From Halovenus sp. (lineage in GTDB: Archaea; Halobacteriota; Halobacteria; Halobacteriales; Haloarculaceae): a stretch of DNA of 6,196 nucleotides. The notes beneath the pieces were generated by a model. It ran no database searches. It was not told where the DNA came from and saw only the letters and a program-made list of their open reading frames with translations. This document shows, piece by piece, positions 4,981 through 6,196 of this stretch. Within the stretch, counting starts at the first letter, position 1. The number at the start of each line of letters is the position of its first letter. The stretch covers positions 1 through 6,196 of the forward strand of contig PUMG01000144.1 in NCBI GenBank assembly GCA_003551265.1. The letters are read 5' to 3'. A program made the translations under genes and the position numbers.

Positions 4981-5789
4981 TGTTTCCGGGAGCGCACGCC
5001 AACCGCGAGGAGGCCACCTACGCGGTGGTCGGTGCACCGCTCGACATCTCCACGACGTTTCAGCCCGGCACTCGCTTCGGTCCCCAGTTGCTCGATCGGG
5101 TCACCGAGGCGTTCTCCGATTACGACCACCACACCGACACACGGTTCAGTGAACTCCGTGTCCACGACCACGGCGATATCCGCCCCGGCGACGATGCCGA
5201 GGAGTACCTCGAATTTCTCCGGGGAACGCTCTGGGACTACCAGCAAGAGGGAGTCGTTCCCCTCACTGTTGGTGGGGAGCACACGGTCACGGTCGCTGCC
5301 CTTCGTGGTCTCGAACCCGATGTTTACGTCTGTCTGGACGCGCACCTCGACCTGCGAGAGTCCTACGCTGGGAATCCACTCAATCACGCGACAGTCACAC
5401 ACCACGCTCTCGACGTGGTCGACACCGTCGTGTTGCTCGGTGCACGCACCGGGAGTGAACAGGGATGGGAGCGCGCGGAGACAGACGACCGGATAACCGT
5501 CGTCCCGCCGGAGGAAACGGACTCCTGGGAACCGGATTTCGACGACGAGGCGGTGTATCTGAGCGTCGACATCGACGCTGCAGACCCCGGATTCGCACCG
5601 GGAACCGGAACCCCGGAACCGTTCGGACTCGACCCACAGACGATGCACGAGGTCGTGAGAGCGTTCGCGCCACACTGTGTCGGCTTCGACATCGCCGAGG
5701 TGAACGACCGCGACGACGGGCAGGCAGCGACGCTCGGCGCGAAGTTGCTCCGGGCGTTCGTGTTCGCCCACGCAAGCGGACAGCAGTGA
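4980..5789 (+). CDS. speB: Agmatinase-family ureohydrolase, likely serving aIF5A modification
   Basis: A 269-aa member of the arginase/agmatinase superfamily, shorter than E. coli SpeB (about 306 aa), mainly at the N-terminus. All six Mn-binding positions are present: H101 in VGGEH, D120/H122/D124 in DAHLD, and D197/D199 in SVDID, followed by the signature DPGFAPGTGTPEPFG (202-216). The NHATV segment (135-139) replaces the HG/SHA substrate loop of typical agmatinases. The classic reaction is agmatine to putrescine plus urea. Its start codon overlaps the aIF5A stop by one base, and in Haloferax volcanii the agmatinase-like gene beside aIF5A has been linked to an agmatine-based deoxyhypusination route. 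It may therefore remove urea from an agmatine-derived group on aIF5A Lys36 rather than act only on free agmatine. The family call is firm; the exact substrate is inferred. Confidence 0.93.
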   Translation: MFPGAHANREEATYAVVGAPLDISTTFQPGTRFGPQLLDRVTEAFSDYDHHTDTRFSELRVHDHGDIRPGDDAEEYLEFLRGTLWDYQQEGVVPLTVGGEHTVTVAALRGLEPDVYVCLDAHLDLRESYAGNPLNHATVTHHALDVVDTVVLLGARTGSEQGWERAETDDRITVVPPEETDSWEPDFDDEAVYLSVDIDAADPGFAPGTGTPEPFGLDPQTMHEVVRAFAPHCVGFDIAEVNDRDDGQAATLGAKLLRAFVFAHASGQQ

Positions 5790-5810
5790 ACACCGCTCTG
5801 ACGAACGACA

Positions 5811-5827
5811 ACCGAAAGTGAGTTTCC
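5811..5827 (+). promoter_or_regulatory. Candidate promoter of the YchF-type GTPase gene
   Basis: ACCGAAAGTG (5811-5820), resembling a haloarchaeal BRE, is followed by AGTTTCC (5821-5827), centred about 26 bp before the ATG at 5849. The spacing fits a leaderless transcript, although the TATA part is weak. Possible Shine-Dalgarno matches are also present: GGAG at 5835-5838 (10-nt spacing) and GGAGG at 5843-5847 (only 1 nt, too close). Both independent initiation and read-through from the aIF5A operon are therefore possible. Confidence 0.4.
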
Positions 5828-5848
5828 TCCCCCCGGAGTAGCGGAGGT

Positions 5849-6196
5849 ATGCTCTCGCTTGCGCTCGCGGGCAAACCGAACGCGGGCAAGTCGACGTTCT
5901 ACACAGCGGCCACGATGGCCGACGTCGAGGTGGGGAACTACCCGTTCACGACCATCGACGCGAATCGCGGAGTGAGTTACGTCCGGACGGAGTGCCCCTG
6001 TCTGGACGCCGACAGACGGTGTGACAGCGACAACTGTCGCAACGGGAAACGGTACGTTCCGGTAGAGCTGTACGACGTGGCCGGGCTGGTTCCCGGCGCG
6101 CACGAAGGTCGGGGACTTGGCAACCAGTTTCTCGACGAGTTGACCGACGCAGACGCAATCTTGCACGTCGTCGACGCAGCGGGAACTACCAACGCC
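5849..6196 (+). CDS. ychF: YchF-type OBG-family GTPase/ATPase, N-terminal part (cut by right edge)
   Basis: The first 116 residues are in the window and the frame runs off the end. The P-loop GKPNAGKST starts at residue 8, so the ATG at 5849 must be the start or very near it. Next come the switch I Thr region ([11 protein letters not shown], 31-41) and the G3 block [20 protein letters not shown] (76-95), characteristic of the OBG/YchF group. Between them is a Cys-bearing insertion with C49, C51, C58 and C63, resembling the Cys-rich insert of archaeal YchF homologues and possibly a metal- or redox-sensing site. The nucleotide-specificity motif (NKxD or NxxE) and the TGS domain lie outside the window, so GTP versus ATP preference cannot be read. 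The family binds ribosomes and is implicated in translation and stress responses, matching the aIF5A neighbourhood. Confidence 0.9.
   Translation, partial: MLSLALAGKPNAGKSTFYTAATMADVEVGNYPFTTIDANRGVSYVRTECPCLDADRRCDSDNCRNGKRYVPVELYDVAGLVPGAHEGRGLGNQFLDELTDADAILHVVDAAGTTNA

Noticed and set aside
4207..5037. Minus-strand open frame of 276 codons spanning the end of the UbiB gene, the aIF5A promoter and aIF5A
   Set aside because: It is antisense to clearly real genes and crosses the aIF5A promoter. Its translation shows no recognisable domain.
4962..5771. Minus-strand open frame of 269 codons opposite the agmatinase gene
   Set aside because: It mirrors the length of the true gene because stop codons are rare in that antisense frame at this GC content. 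The plus strand carries all ureohydrolase metal motifs.

Overview
The window looks like chromosomal DNA of a haloarchaeon (class Halobacteria). Codons are GC-rich at the third position, and the proteins are strongly acidic (Asp/Glu-rich). Promoters are AT-rich boxes about 27 bp upstream of start codons, as expected for leaderless archaeal transcripts. Several products (an archaeal initiation factor 5A, a DUF5830-type protein, a Cys-bearing YchF-type GTPase) read like haloarchaeal versions of their families. No mobile element, CRISPR array or stable RNA gene is visible.

Layout, left to right. (1) 1-305 (+): 3' end of a gene cut by the window edge, encoding a Thr/Ser/Glu-rich linker and a terminal coiled coil. 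(2) 342-773 (-): a small Cys-containing protein of the haloarchaeal DUF5830 type, convergent with gene 1 and divergent from gene 3. (3) 844-1497 (+): a TVP38/TMEM64 (VTT, DedA-like) membrane protein. (4) 1498-1687: a 190-bp intergenic region with short repeats and a good promoter. (5) 1688-2401 (+): a HAD-superfamily phosphatase. (6) 2443-2796 (+): a small heat-shock protein (Hsp20), probably with its own promoter. (7) 2812-4512 (+): an ABC1/AarF/UbiB-family atypical kinase with two C-terminal membrane helices, 15 bp downstream of the Hsp20 gene and so probably cotranscribed. (8) 4609-4980 (+): translation factor aIF5A, from a leaderless promoter. (9) 4980-5789 (+): an agmatinase-family ureohydrolase whose start codon overlaps the aIF5A stop (TGATG). 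(10) 5849-6196 (+): the start of a YchF-type P-loop GTPase/ATPase, cut by the right edge.

The most meaningful functional unit is aIF5A plus the agmatinase homologue. Haloarchaea modify aIF5A to deoxyhypusine, and work in Haloferax volcanii has tied an agmatinase-like neighbour gene to this through an agmatine-dependent route. Here the two genes are translationally coupled, which fits a dedicated modification enzyme. The downstream YchF gene is also linked to translation but probably has its own promoter. The Hsp20-UbiB pair may be a stress/membrane module; that is an inference from spacing. Most of the window is ordinary haloarchaeal core and conserved-unknown content, and I see no clearly new multi-gene system.
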